Positions 45,794 through 54,073 are shown, counted from the first letter of the stretch. The stretch: DNA of 64,000 bases from Sulfurospirillum sp036802865 (GCF_036802865.1 NZ_DAIRVK010000005.1:62001-126000), one strand, 5' to 3'. Numbers and translations: made by a program. Notes: a model not told the origin generated them from the sequence alone.

Positions 45794-46966
45794 ATGGCAA
45801 AAATCATCACGTTATTATTTCTTTTTTTATCGTTTTCGTCCGCTGCTTATGTCGAAGAATTAAAGTGGCCAAAGGGCGAAACATTTCTTACATTTTTAGA
45901 AAAAAATCATTTGCCATCATCAATTTACTATACATTAGACAAAGAAGAACAAGAACTTGCAGCAGAGATTGTTGCGGGTGTCAAATACCATGTATTAAAA
46001 AGTGAAGAGAACCAATTAGAACAAGTTTTAATCCCCATTGGTGAAGAGCTTCAAATGCATCTTAAGAAAAAAGATGATAAATTTATTATGGAAATTACGC
46101 CTATTATGCTTCAAAATGAAAAGCATACCCTTGCCATAGAAATTAATAGTTCTCCTTACGTTGATATTCTTAATACGACCAATAATTATGGTTTAGCCAA
46201 TGAATTTGCTCAATCGTTTAAAGGAGAAGTCAATCTTCGCAACCTTCAAAAAGGCGATAAATTGGTACTTGTGTACCAACAAAAACGTCGTTTGGGTCGT
46301 GCGTTTGGCTCGATGAAAATAGATGTTTCGATGATCGAGACTGCAAAAAAGAAAAATTATATTTTTTATTATAAAGAGAATTATTACGACATAAAAGGTC
46401 AAGAACTTACCAGTTTTTTATTGTCAAATCCTGTTAATTATACGCGTATTTCATCACCTTTTACGCAAAGCAGGTGGCATCCAATTTTGCAAAAGTATCG
46501 TGCGCATTTAGGGATTGACTATTCGGCAAGTATTGGTACTCCTGTAAAAGCTGCAGGCAATGGCAAAGTACTTTTTGTGGGTGAAAAAAGTGGCTATGGT
46601 AATACCATTGAGGTAAATCATGACAGTAGTTATAAAACATTATACGCACATCTCAATGGCTTTGCAAAGGGACTTCGTAGTGGTCAAGGTGTTAAGCAAG
46701 GTCAAGTAATTGGCTACGTAGGTAACACAGGAATGAGCACAGGACCACATCTGCATTTTGGTTTGTACCGAAGTAATGTTGCAATCAATCCAGCCAGTGT
46801 TGTGAAAATTGCTAAGAGTGCATTGGGCGGGAATGAACTTAAAGCCTTTATAGATTATACTACGGGACTTAGAAAAAAAGTTGAAAATGCACTAGAAAGT
46901 GATACACCACCTTTTAGAGAAGAAAATTTCAATCTTTCTTGCCCTTTTGAAAAAAAAGAGGGTTAA
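45794..46966 (+). CDS. M23-family peptidoglycan DD-peptidase (HdpA/Csd3-like)
   Basis: 390 residues with a signal peptide (about residues 1-17). An N-terminal domain (20-230) of Csd3 type precedes a LytM domain: ISSPFTQSRWHPILQKYRAHLGIDYSA (first zinc His and Asp), GYGNTIEVNH, and GPHLHFGLY near 315. H. pylori Csd3/HdpA trims stem peptides and shapes the cell. ATG 45794 has AGGGGG five bases before it; the in-frame GTG at 45788 overlaps that site, so ATG is preferred. Confidence 0.9.
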   Translation: MAKIITLLFLFLSFSSAAYVEELKWPKGETFLTFLEKNHLPSSIYYTLDKEEQELAAEIVAGVKYHVLKSEENQLEQVLIPIGEELQMHLKKKDDKFIMEITPIMLQNEKHTLAIEINSSPYVDILNTTNNYGLANEFAQSFKGEVNLRNLQKGDKLVLVYQQKRRLGRAFGSMKIDVSMIETAKKKNYIFYYKENYYDIKGQELTSFLLSNPVNYTRISSPFTQSRWHPILQKYRAHLGIDYSASIGTPVKAAGNGKVLFVGEKSGYGNTIEVNHDSSYKTLYAHLNGFAKGLRSGQGVKQGQVIGYVGNTGMSTGPHLHFGLYRSNVAINPASVVKIAKSALGGNELKAFIDYTTGLRKKVENALESDTPPFREENFNLSCPFEKKEG

Positions 46967-47035
46967 TTTTTACGTGTAAACAAAATGAAACTGTTTTGCG
47001 ATAAAATGAAATTCTTGAAATCGCAAGAACTTTAT

Positions 47036-47055
47036 CTGCCTCGAAAGAGGCAAGC
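47036..47055. repeat. Intergenic hairpin repeat, copy 1
   Basis: CTGCCTCGAAAGAGGCAAGC; 19 of 20 bases match the copy at 62562-62581. The core GCCTC-GAAA-GAGGC is a stem with a tetraloop. A second hairpin, TTCTTG-AAATCG-CAAGAA, lies just upstream. Both sit between the M23 peptidase and corA. Confidence 0.65.
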
Positions 47056-47082
47056 GTCATAAATGATCAAAAAAGAGTCCAC

Positions 47083-48042
47083 ATGATACGATGTTTTTTT
47101 AAGAACAGTAATAAACTTGAAGTCGTTACCGATTTTAGTGAATTTGGTTATGATGAAGACAAAAAGAGCAAAGTTGTTTGGCTTGATATGCTTTTGCCTA
47201 CGACGGAAGAAATTGCTTTTGTTGAAAAGACATTTGGTATAGATTTCCCAACGAAACAAGAAAGTGAAGAGATTGAGATCAGTTCACGTTATTGGGAAGA
47301 AGATAAAAAGATCGAGATTAACAGTTTCTTCTTGATTACCGATGAAGAAAATGCCCACAATGAGACTGTTTCTTTCATTTTGCAAGATAACTTGTTGATT
47401 TCTATTCGTTATAAAGAGCTCAAAACTTTTGAAGAATTTAGTAAGCGTTTTTACTATGCTCCTCGTGAATTTAAAAACGGTTACTACATCTTCTCACAAC
47501 TTTTAGACATCAGAATCGATGCGGATGCCGACGTTATTGAAAAACTTTCAAAAGATATTACGCGTCTTCGTAAACACGTATTTACGGACTATACTAATGA
47601 TGATGCTGAGATGTTGGAAAAAATCTCTTCATTTGAAGATCTCAATATGAATATTCGTGAAAACCTCATGGATAAACAGCGTATCTTGACCTCATTTATC
47701 AAGTCAAATAAATTTGATGCTTCCCTGCGAAGTGATATTGTTATCATGCTTAAAGATATTAAGTCGTTGATTGATTACAGTGAGTTCAATTTTGAAAGAC
47801 TGGATTACTTGCAAAATATTTTCTTGGGTGTTTTGAACATTGAGCAAAATAAAGTCATTAAAATCTTTACAATTATGAATGTTATTTTCTTGCCACCAAC
47901 GCTCATTGCAAGCATATACGGTATGAACTTTGACATCTTGCCAGAGCTTAGATGGGACTATGGGTACGCTTTTTCACTTCTCTTGATGGTACTCTCTGCT
48001 GTTTCTCCGATTTTGTATTTCAAGAAAAAAGGGTGGATTTAG
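47083..48042 (+). CDS. corA: CorA-family divalent metal (Mg/Co/Ni) transporter
   Basis: 319 residues: a large cytoplasmic N-terminal domain, a long helix, then two C-terminal membrane helices with the signature IYGMNFDILPE near 285 (GMN pore motif). Usually forms a pentameric magnesium channel. The C-terminus ends KKKGWI as in the family. It is followed by the Nudix gene after three bases. Confidence 0.93.
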   Translation: MIRCFFKNSNKLEVVTDFSEFGYDEDKKSKVVWLDMLLPTTEEIAFVEKTFGIDFPTKQESEEIEISSRYWEEDKKIEINSFFLITDEENAHNETVSFILQDNLLISIRYKELKTFEEFSKRFYYAPREFKNGYYIFSQLLDIRIDADADVIEKLSKDITRLRKHVFTDYTNDDAEMLEKISSFEDLNMNIRENLMDKQRILTSFIKSNKFDASLRSDIVIMLKDIKSLIDYSEFNFERLDYLQNIFLGVLNIEQNKVIKIFTIMNVIFLPPTLIASIYGMNFDILPELRWDYGYAFSLLLMVLSAVSPILYFKKKGWI

Positions 48043-48045
48043 GGC

Positions 48046-48612
48046 ATGAAACATACGATTGAGGTGCTTAAAATCGAAGAGTGCGTCCACTCAGAGTATA
48101 TAAAACCTAAAAGTATGTACTACTTGCACAACAGCGTTGAAAAGCGCTGGGATATCGTTGATACACATAACAGTGTCGCGATTTTACTCTACCATAAAGA
48201 TCTTGATAGTTTCGTTTTTGTTAAGCAGTTTCGCCCTTCCATTTACGTTAAAAATCAAGATGGCTTTACGTATGAACTGTGCGCTGGTATTGTCGATAAA
48301 GACAAAAGCCTCATCGAAATCGCCAAAGAAGAGGTTTTGGAAGAGACAGGGTACGATGTTCCCCTTGAAAAGCTAGAGAAAATCTCCTCATTTTACACCG
48401 CTGTGGGCTTTGCGGGTGGCAGACAAACCCTTTACTACGCCGTATTAGATGATAGTATGAAAGTAGATGAGGGTGGTGGTATCGACAACGAAAACATTGA
48501 AGTTATCTACCTCAAACGCGAAGAGACACTTGAATTTATGTTTGATGAAAGCATCGCAACCACATCAGGGCTGATGTTTGCACTGATGTGGTACTTTAGA
48601 AAGAACGAGTAA
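48046..48612 (+). CDS. Nudix hydrolase, NUDT14-like (UDP-sugar pyrophosphatase type)
   Basis: 188 residues. FVKQFRPSIYV near 65 and TYELCAGIVDKDKSL near 80 closely resemble the eukaryotic UDP-glucose pyrophosphatase NUDT14 pattern. The Nudix box reads G-x5-E-x7 then KEEVLEETGY, in which the usual Arg of REUxEE is Glu. The three metal-binding Glu positions remain. Likely hydrolyses nucleoside diphosphate sugars or ADP-ribose; substrate unproven. It lies three bases after corA. Confidence 0.85.
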   Translation: MKHTIEVLKIEECVHSEYIKPKSMYYLHNSVEKRWDIVDTHNSVAILLYHKDLDSFVFVKQFRPSIYVKNQDGFTYELCAGIVDKDKSLIEIAKEEVLEETGYDVPLEKLEKISSFYTAVGFAGGRQTLYYAVLDDSMKVDEGGGIDNENIEVIYLKREETLEFMFDESIATTSGLMFALMWYFRKNE

Positions 48613-48617
48613 TAATT

Positions 48618-49043
48618 TTAGTTAACGCCTACCAAAATACTTGAAGCTTTGATGATAGCATAAACGGTGTCACCTTTTGAAAGTGAAAGCTCTTTTTTTG
48701 CATCTTCTGTCACGATAGCTGTTACCGTTAAGCCAGCAGACGTAGCGATAACGATTTCACAATTTACCGCTCCATCTTTGATCTCAGCAATAGTCCCTTT
48801 AATTTTATTGCGTGCGCTAACCGCTAAAGCAATTTCAGCTTTTGCAAGAAGAACACTTTGCGCTTTAAAAATACAAATAGCTTCAGAGCCAACTTTTAAA
48901 CCAAGTGTTTCAACGGCATTATGTGTAATGACAGAAACGATTTTATCGCCACTTGCGGTAGCAACAACAATTTCACTGTTAACAGGACCATTTTTAATCT
49001 CTGACACTTTTCCAACGATTTGATTTCTTGCACTTATCTTCAT
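48618..49043 (-). CDS. Molybdenum-pterin-binding protein with two Mop (TOBE) domains
   Basis: 141 residues composed of two tandem ~68-residue Mop domains (SARNQIVGKVSEIKNGPVN and SARNKIKGTIAEIKDGAVN open each copy). Such proteins bind molybdate or tungstate in the cytoplasm as storage or buffering proteins. No DNA-binding domain is present, so it is not ModE. Convergent with the Nudix gene, six bases apart. Molybdenum demand is expected in an organism rich in Mo respiratory enzymes. Confidence 0.92.
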   Translation of the reverse strand: MKISARNQIVGKVSEIKNGPVNSEIVVATASGDKIVSVITHNAVETLGLKVGSEAICIFKAQSVLLAKAEIALAVSARNKIKGTIAEIKDGAVNCEIVIATSAGLTVTAIVTEDAKKELSLSKGDTVYAIIKASSILVGVN

Positions 49044-49122
49044 ACGAAACTTCCTTAGAGTTGATTTATCAAGGTTAAGCCTTGTTAGTTAATAAAATTA
49101 TGTCATGTAGTGTTATGTAATG

Positions 49123-49314
49123 TCAATTACTAACGCTATTATTTTTTGATGATGTCTTTTTTTGTTCAATTTGCGCAATTCTATCAAATGAAATATACGA
49201 TGAAAAGCATTTATATGTTAGATAATAAACAGTACTTAGGATCGTAATGATACTGGTTGTAACGATAAAGCTCGAAAAAACAGCTGATAAAAATATAGAA
49301 TAAACTTCACTCAT
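49123..49314 (-). CDS. Small single-span membrane protein, unknown
   Basis: 63 residues, beginning MSEVYSIFLSAVFSS, with a hydrophobic stretch of about 28 residues (7-34) and a polar C-terminus. GAGGAG lies seven bases before the ATG, the best evidence that it is translated. I do not recognise a family. Confidence 0.55.
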   Translation of the reverse strand: MSEVYSIFLSAVFSSFIVTTSIITILSTVYYLTYKCFSSYISFDRIAQIEQKKTSSKNNSVSN

Positions 49315-49348
49315 ACAAAACTCCTCATGAATTTGTCATATATGTAAC

Positions 49349-50137
49349 TTAACATACAAGGCTAAAATATTTTAAAACTTCACATTTTGAAAAGAGTACG
49401 ACACCTTTTTCTGCTTTATGCTCAGAAACAATGCGGTTATTTTCCATGATGTCATTCAAAATAGCGTCTATTTTTTGTTCATTTGGAAATATTTTGCGAT
49501 ATAGCAGTTGCTTGTAGGCATACTCTTTTGCTTCATCGTATGAAAAAGTGTGCTTCCATGTCGTTGTAAAATAGTGAACATTGTAGGGTATGGAATGTTT
49601 CTCTAAAGCATGTAGAAAGTCTTTGACTTCTATGCTTTGATTGGACCTATATTCAGGTGCATTATGTGCTATAAGTAAAAGATCAAGCAATGTATTGTTC
49701 TGGTATTTTCTCCACCCCACAAAAATACCAAGCGATTTAGTTGCATTAATCATCATTTCAATATCGTTTTGAGAGCTAATAGCAGGGGTCATTGATGCTA
49801 GAACAATGTCATAGCTTTGAGTAGGTACAAAAGTATTCCACTCTGAATGTTGCAATGTTATAGGGAATTTTAAAGCGAGCTCTTGACATTTGTTATGAAC
49901 GATTCTCAGCATGTCGTAAGAGATGTCAAGCGCTGTGACATGAGCTTTTTTCTGCGCTAGTGGAATTGCAAAAGCACCTGTCCCACATCCAATGTCTAAA
50001 AGTGAATAGTTTTCAAAGGTAATACCATGACTTTCGATCCATTGAATGATGTAGCTTGCATCATCGTTTATGGATGTATCGTCTTTATGAGGGTATTGTT
50101 TTGAAAAGCAGTTCCACAGGGCTATATCTGAACCCAT
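49349..50137 (-). CDS. Class I SAM-dependent methyltransferase
   Basis: 262 residues. Motif I LLDIGCGTGAFAIPLA near 46-61, motif II VTALDISYDML and post-motif DIVLASMTPAIS near 112 give a seven-strand Rossmann methyltransferase fold. Substrate unknown. AAGGA precedes the ATG. It stands alone at the left edge of the restriction island. Confidence 0.85.
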   Translation of the reverse strand: MGSDIALWNCFSKQYPHKDDTSINDDASYIIQWIESHGITFENYSLLDIGCGTGAFAIPLAQKKAHVTALDISYDMLRIVHNKCQELALKFPITLQHSEWNTFVPTQSYDIVLASMTPAISSQNDIEMMINATKSLGIFVGWRKYQNNTLLDLLLIAHNAPEYRSNQSIEVKDFLHALEKHSIPYNVHYFTTTWKHTFSYDEAKEYAYKQLLYRKIFPNEQKIDAILNDIMENNRIVSEHKAEKGVVLFSKCEVLKYFSLVC

Positions 50138-50245
50138 AAAAAATCCTTAAAACATTATATATTTAAAAATATAACGAAAGTTTGTTTAATGATAAGCCAT
50201 GTATGAAAAGTTGTTTGATTTGCATCGTTAAAAGTGCTGGCAAAA

Positions 50246-50386
50246 CTAAATAATCTCTAATTGCTCCAAGATGTCTTTGGTGAGTTTGGAAAGAGGGCGT
50301 TTGCCTAGGTCTTCATCGCTGCTGTAGCCACCAAAAATCAGACGCAGTAAATCTTCTTCATTTTTAAAGAGCGTTCCCTCGTAGTT
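50246..50386 (-). pseudogene. C-terminal fragment of an unidentified gene
   Basis: Forty-six codons read without interruption on the minus strand (e.g. NEEDLLRLIFGGYSSDEDL) to a TAG at 50246, but there is no start codon and an in-frame stop lies directly upstream at 50387. Its composition matches the chromosome rather than the AT-rich island beside it, so it looks like the tail of a gene cut off when the island arrived. Confidence 0.5.
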
Positions 50387-50416
50387 TTAGCATAATGAAA
50401 CAAAATAAACTTTCGC

Positions 50417-50422
50417 TATAAT
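50417..50422 (+). promoter_or_regulatory. Possible -10 box in the restriction island
   Basis: A perfect TATAAT at 50417-50422 lies 280 bases before the nuclease start. The -35 region is weak. It may drive the short frame at 50490 and the R-M genes. The rest of 50387-50701 is AT-rich and holds nothing else I can support. Confidence 0.35.
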
Positions 50423-50489
50423 ATTTTTCTAGTATAAAGTTATAGAAAACATTATATATGGGTAACTATGGGAAATTGAAAAAATCTAT

Positions 50490-50582
50490 ATGCATGATGC
50501 TGAATTTTCGAAAATATCTGTAGATGTTAAAATACAAGTTGACTTAAAAAACGAAGTGCAATATATCCAAAGAGAAGATTAA
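50490..50582 (+). CDS. Short 30-residue frame, remnant or small gene
   Basis: ATG 50490 to TAA 50580, peptide MHDAEFSKISVDVKIQVDLK followed by ten polar residues. The frame is open about eight codons further upstream (WEIEKIY), so it may be the end of a decayed protein rather than a complete gene. No control-protein (C-protein) helix-turn-helix is visible. Confidence 0.25.
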   Translation: MHDAEFSKISVDVKIQVDLKNEVQYIQRED

Positions 50583-50701
50583 TGCTCTATTCCGCACTCG
50601 ATAACTTATTGTTAAACGAAAAATTGGCTTATTGTTTTTAGTTAATATTGCACTTTAGTACGTGTGAGTCTAAATAAATTTATATTTTAGGGATAATTAA
50701 T

Positions 50702-51598
50702 TTGTATAGAGTTTATGAAGAATATACGTTAGATGAATTGACAATTATGTTAAAGGCTAAAGAAGAAAAATATGAAGAATTAATACAATACCTTGAAAGC
50801 CAATCTACAGATGATTTTAATGAATTATTACTTGAACAAAAAGAACATCTTGAAAGCGAAATATCTGATATTGAGTTACTAACAGATTATTATCCTATAG
50901 GATTAGATATACTTGAAGATGAAATAGAAAAAATAGAAAGCGAAATAAGAGAGAAAAAGAAGGAAGAGAATATTATGGCAATTGAGCAAAAAATAAAAGA
51001 ATTAGCAAAAAAATATGCTGATAATTTAAAAACTCAAATCGATATAAGAACTGAAGAAATGAAAGGTGACGATAAATCTCATTATTTAATTTATCAAGTG
51101 TTAGGAATAACAGATGAAGAAGGTGATTTAATTGATTTATATCAAAACAAAGGGCGATTTTTATACAAATATGCTGGTTCATTTTTAGAAGAAGCAACAA
51201 AACTATGTTTCTTGTATAGCTTTTCTGATTCTGCTACGACAAAAATAGTCAATACTTTAGGACAAAAACCAAAAACTTTTGAAATTGATTGTTTAGAGGG
51301 TAATAATGCAATAGAAATTAAATGGAAAGATGCAACAACTGACGGTGATCACATAACAAAAGAACATACAAGAATTAAAGTGATTCATGCAGCAGGTTAT
51401 AATCCTATTAGGGTTATGTTTTATTATCCAAATCGTGAACAAGCTATGAGAATTCAAAGTACTTTAGAAACCCTATACAAAGGAATTGGTGGGGAATATT
51501 ACCATGGCAATAGAGCATGGGAGTATGTAAAAAATAGAACAGGTATTGATTTAAAAAAGATTTTAGAAAAAATTGCTGAAGAGAACACTGGAGTATAA
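50702..51598 (+). CDS. ApaLI-like type II restriction endonuclease
   Basis: 298 residues from TTG 50702 (AGGGA upstream). The C-terminal ~207 residues match the pattern of the ApaLI nuclease family: IEQKIKELAKKYADNL, SHYLIYQVLGI, then FEIDCLEGNNAIEIKWKDA, a PD-(D/E)xK-type centre (D...E-x-K), and TTDGDHITKEHTRIKVI. ApaLI cuts GTGCAC; this enzyme's site is unproven. The first ~91 residues are a charged coiled-coil not expected in the family. An internal ATG at 50975 has AAGGAAG upstream and would make the family-length protein. GC is lower than in neighbours. Confidence 0.75.
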   Translation: MYRVYEEYTLDELTIMLKAKEEKYEELIQYLESQSTDDFNELLLEQKEHLESEISDIELLTDYYPIGLDILEDEIEKIESEIREKKKEENIMAIEQKIKELAKKYADNLKTQIDIRTEEMKGDDKSHYLIYQVLGITDEEGDLIDLYQNKGRFLYKYAGSFLEEATKLCFLYSFSDSATTKIVNTLGQKPKTFEIDCLEGNNAIEIKWKDATTDGDHITKEHTRIKVIHAAGYNPIRVMFYYPNREQAMRIQSTLETLYKGIGGEYYHGNRAWEYVKNRTGIDLKKILEKIAEENTGV

Positions 51599-51603
51599 AA
51601 AAT

Positions 51604-52806
51604 ATGGAAAGAGTTTTGCAAGGTGATTGTTTAAAGCTTCTCAAAGAGATTGATGAGAATAGTATAGATTTGATCTATTTAGACCCCCCTTTCTTTACAA
51701 ATACAATACAGAAATTAAAAACAAGAGATGGCGATAAAGAGTTTTCATATAAAGATATTTGGAAAAGTAATGAAGAGTATGCTGAGTTTTTATATCATAG
51801 ATTAATTGAATTAAAGCGAGTACTAAAAAATACAGGAAGTATTTTTGTACATTGCGATAAAAATGCTACACATATCATAAAAACACTCTTAGATGATATC
51901 TTTGGTTTAAATCAATTTCAGTCTGAAATTATTTGGTATTACAAAAGATGGTCAAATTCAAAAAAAGGTTTACTTTCATCTCATCAAACAATATATTTTT
52001 ACTCAAAAACAAAAGATTTTAAATTTAAAACAATTTATAATAATTATTCTGAGACAACGAATATAGATCAAATTTTACAAAAAAGGGTAAGAGATATTAA
52101 TGGTAAAACTATCTATGCAAAAGATGAAAATGGAAATATTATAAATAGTGGTATAAAAAAAGGAGTTCCTTTAAATGATGTGTGGGAAATACCATATTTA
52201 AATCCAAAGGCAAAAGAGAGGGTTGGATATCCTACTCAAAAACCAATTTTATTATTAGAAAGAATTATTAATTTAGCCTCAGACAAAGGCGATATAATAC
52301 TTGATCCGTTTTGTGGAAGTGGGACAACTTTGATTGCAGGTAAATTGAATAATAGAAATGTTATTGGGATAGATATTTCAGAAGATGCAATCGAATTAAC
52401 AAAATTAAGATTAGCAAATCCAATAAAAAGTGAATCGAATTTATTAAGAAATGGAAAAGACGCATACAATAATGTTGATAGTGTGGTTGAAAATTTTTTA
52501 TACGACATTGATTATATCCCTGTCCAAAGAAACAGTGGAATTGATGCTATTTTGAAAGAAACCTATCAAGATAGTCCAATATTGATTCGTATCCAAAAAG
52601 AACATGAAACTGTTGAAGATGCAATAAAACAATTGCAAAAAGCGGTTGAAGTTAAAAATTCCAAAAAATCGTTTTTAATTAGAACGAATGACATAAAGTC
52701 AATTTTTGAATGTAGTATATATGATAGCAAGATAGAAATTATCAATTCAGCTTCATATGGATTAAAAGAGGTATTAATAAATAAGATGTCTAATAAAGTT
52801 AAATAA
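51604..52806 (+). CDS. Type II DNA methyltransferase, beta class (probable N6-adenine)
   Basis: 400 residues. Motif IV DLIYLDPPFFT is near residue 24 and motif I DPFCGSGTTLIAGK near 233, so IV precedes I (beta class); TQKP near 211 is the usual pre-motif-I element. DPPF favours N6-adenine methylation, though N4-cytosine is not excluded. A C-terminal extension of ~130 residues after the catalytic core may help recognition. It follows the nuclease by five bases and should protect the host from it. AT-rich like its partner. Confidence 0.9.
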   Translation: MERVLQGDCLKLLKEIDENSIDLIYLDPPFFTNTIQKLKTRDGDKEFSYKDIWKSNEEYAEFLYHRLIELKRVLKNTGSIFVHCDKNATHIIKTLLDDIFGLNQFQSEIIWYYKRWSNSKKGLLSSHQTIYFYSKTKDFKFKTIYNNYSETTNIDQILQKRVRDINGKTIYAKDENGNIINSGIKKGVPLNDVWEIPYLNPKAKERVGYPTQKPILLLERIINLASDKGDIILDPFCGSGTTLIAGKLNNRNVIGIDISEDAIELTKLRLANPIKSESNLLRNGKDAYNNVDSVVENFLYDIDYIPVQRNSGIDAILKETYQDSPILIRIQKEHETVEDAIKQLQKAVEVKNSKKSFLIRTNDIKSIFECSIYDSKIEIINSASYGLKEVLINKMSNKVK

Positions 52807-52812
52807 GAATAA

Positions 52813-52850
52813 TTTTTACATGTAAAGCTTTAAAACTTTACATGTAAAAA
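52813..52850. terminator. Terminator built from two inverted TTTACATGTAAA palindromes
   Basis: Arms TTTTTACATGTAAAG (52813-52827) and CTTTACATGTAAAAA (52836-52850) are perfectly complementary over 15 bases with an eight-base loop, bounded by T and A runs. Each arm is itself a copy of the palindrome found repeatedly in this window. It lies between the convergent methylase and amidase genes and can serve both. Confidence 0.8.
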
Positions 52851-52854
52851 GATT

Positions 52855-53739
52855 TCAATCAATAAATCGTTTCGTTAAATCCCCATAAGTCTCAATTCTT
52901 CTATCGCGTAAAAATGGCCAGATGCGTCTGACGTGTTCGCCTCGTTTTAGGTCGACATCGACAATGAGAATTTCTTCTTCATCGTGACTGGCGCGTGCGA
53001 TGATTTCGCCTTGTGGACCTGCGACAAAGGAGTTGCCCCAAAAGCGGATGCCTTCTAATACGCCATGATTGTCTTCTTCTTTGCCGATGCGGTTGACGCT
53101 GATGACAGGTAAGCCATTTGCGATGGCGTGTCCTCGTTGTATGGTTTCCCATGCGTCACATTGCCTTCGTTGTTCATCTTCCATGTCTTCATCAAACCAA
53201 CCGATGGCTGTGGGGTAAATGAGCATGTCAGCCCCTTTAAGCGCCATCAATCGTGCGGCTTCGGGATACCATTGATCCCAACAGACAAGAAGTCCTAGTT
53301 TTCCGACACTGGTTTGAATGGGGTTGTAGCCTGTGTCACCTGGTGTAAAGTAAAATTTCTCGTAAAAGCCTGGGTCATCGGGGATGTGCATTTTGCGGTA
53401 TTTACCTGCTACACTTCCGTCGTTTTCAAAGACCACTGCGGTGTTGTGGTAAAGACCTGCGGAGCGTTTTTCAAAGAGTGAGGTGACTAAAACGATTTTG
53501 TTGGCTTTGGCGATGTTTGACCAAAAAGCGATGTCGGCTTCCCAGTCATTTGCCAAATCAAAACATGCGACATCTTCGTTGATGCAGAAGTAGCGGTCTT
53601 GGTGAAGCTCTTGGAGGACAACGAGCTTTGCGCCCTCTTGTGCGGCTTTTTCGATGAGTGAAACGGTTTTGGCTATGGTTTTTTCTTTGGTACTTTCTTT
53701 GGTACTTTCTACTGCGTGTTGGATGAGTCCGACTTTCAT
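52855..53739 (-). CDS. aguB: N-carbamoylputrescine amidase
   Basis: Carbon-nitrogen hydrolase converting N-carbamoylputrescine to putrescine. The catalytic triad is visible: Glu in VVLQELHQ near 44, Lys in KYRKMHIPDDPGF near 115, Cys in LLVCWDQWYPEA near 152. FVAGPQGEI and RRIWPFLRDRRIETYG near the C-terminus are family-typical. 294 residues. ATG 53739 has GGTGG upstream and is preferred to a GTG nine bases earlier. Agmatine deiminase (57190) makes its substrate. Confidence 0.94.
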   Translation of the reverse strand: MKVGLIQHAVESTKESTKEKTIAKTVSLIEKAAQEGAKLVVLQELHQDRYFCINEDVACFDLANDWEADIAFWSNIAKANKIVLVTSLFEKRSAGLYHNTAVVFENDGSVAGKYRKMHIPDDPGFYEKFYFTPGDTGYNPIQTSVGKLGLLVCWDQWYPEAARLMALKGADMLIYPTAIGWFDEDMEDEQRRQCDAWETIQRGHAIANGLPVISVNRIGKEEDNHGVLEGIRFWGNSFVAGPQGEIIARASHDEEEILIVDVDLKRGEHVRRIWPFLRDRRIETYGDLTKRFID

Positions 53740-53817
53740 AAAATCCACCTAATGTGCTTAATTTTGTTGCTTTTATTATACATTAATGAGCTTTTAATCC
53801 GTTTTAACTTACAATCT

Positions 53818-53832
53818 TGATGAGCATTATCA
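53818..53832 (+). promoter_or_regulatory. Probable Fur box upstream of feoAB
   Basis: TGATGAGCATTATCA lies 16 bases before the feoA start. Read on the other strand it is TGATAAT-G-CTCATCA, matching the 7-1-7 Fur pattern fully in one half and in five of seven bases in the other. A TATTATACAT stretch about 45 bases upstream may be the -10. Iron repression of feoAB is the expected logic. Confidence 0.6.
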
Positions 53833-53848
53833 ATTAAGGAATATTAGA

Positions 53849-54073
53849 ATGACATTATCTGAAATGAATGCTGGAGAGAACGCTATTGTGACGCTCATTG
53901 AAGCCGATGGCGAATTAAAACAGAGACTTTTTTCTTTAGGACTTCGACGAGGAAGTCACCTCAAAATCAAAGCAACGAGTATTGCAAAAAGTACGATGGA
54001 GATCGAAGTGGGAAGTACACTTTTAGCACTTCGATTTGAAGAAGCCAAATACATTGGAGTGCAAAGAGCATGA
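53849..54073 (+). CDS. feoA: Ferrous iron transport protein A
   Basis: A 74-residue SH3-like protein: MTLSEMNAGENAIVTLIEAD, then LKQRLFSLGLRRGSHLKI, ending with VGSTLLALRFEEAKYI, the usual FeoA pattern. It is thought to modulate FeoB. AAGGA precedes the ATG; its stop overlaps feoB (ATGA). Confidence 0.95.
   Translation: MTLSEMNAGENAIVTLIEADGELKQRLFSLGLRRGSHLKIKATSIAKSTMEIEVGSTLLALRFEEAKYIGVQRA

Noticed and set aside
47056..47082. tRNA or small RNA gene in the corA leader
   Set aside because: Hairpins are present but there is no cloverleaf, CCA end or T-loop consensus; better explained as repeat hairpins.
50387..50701. Control-protein (C-protein) gene and C-box in front of the nuclease
   Set aside because: The only frame there is 30 codons with no helix-turn-helix, and I see no paired GACT/AGTC-type boxes.
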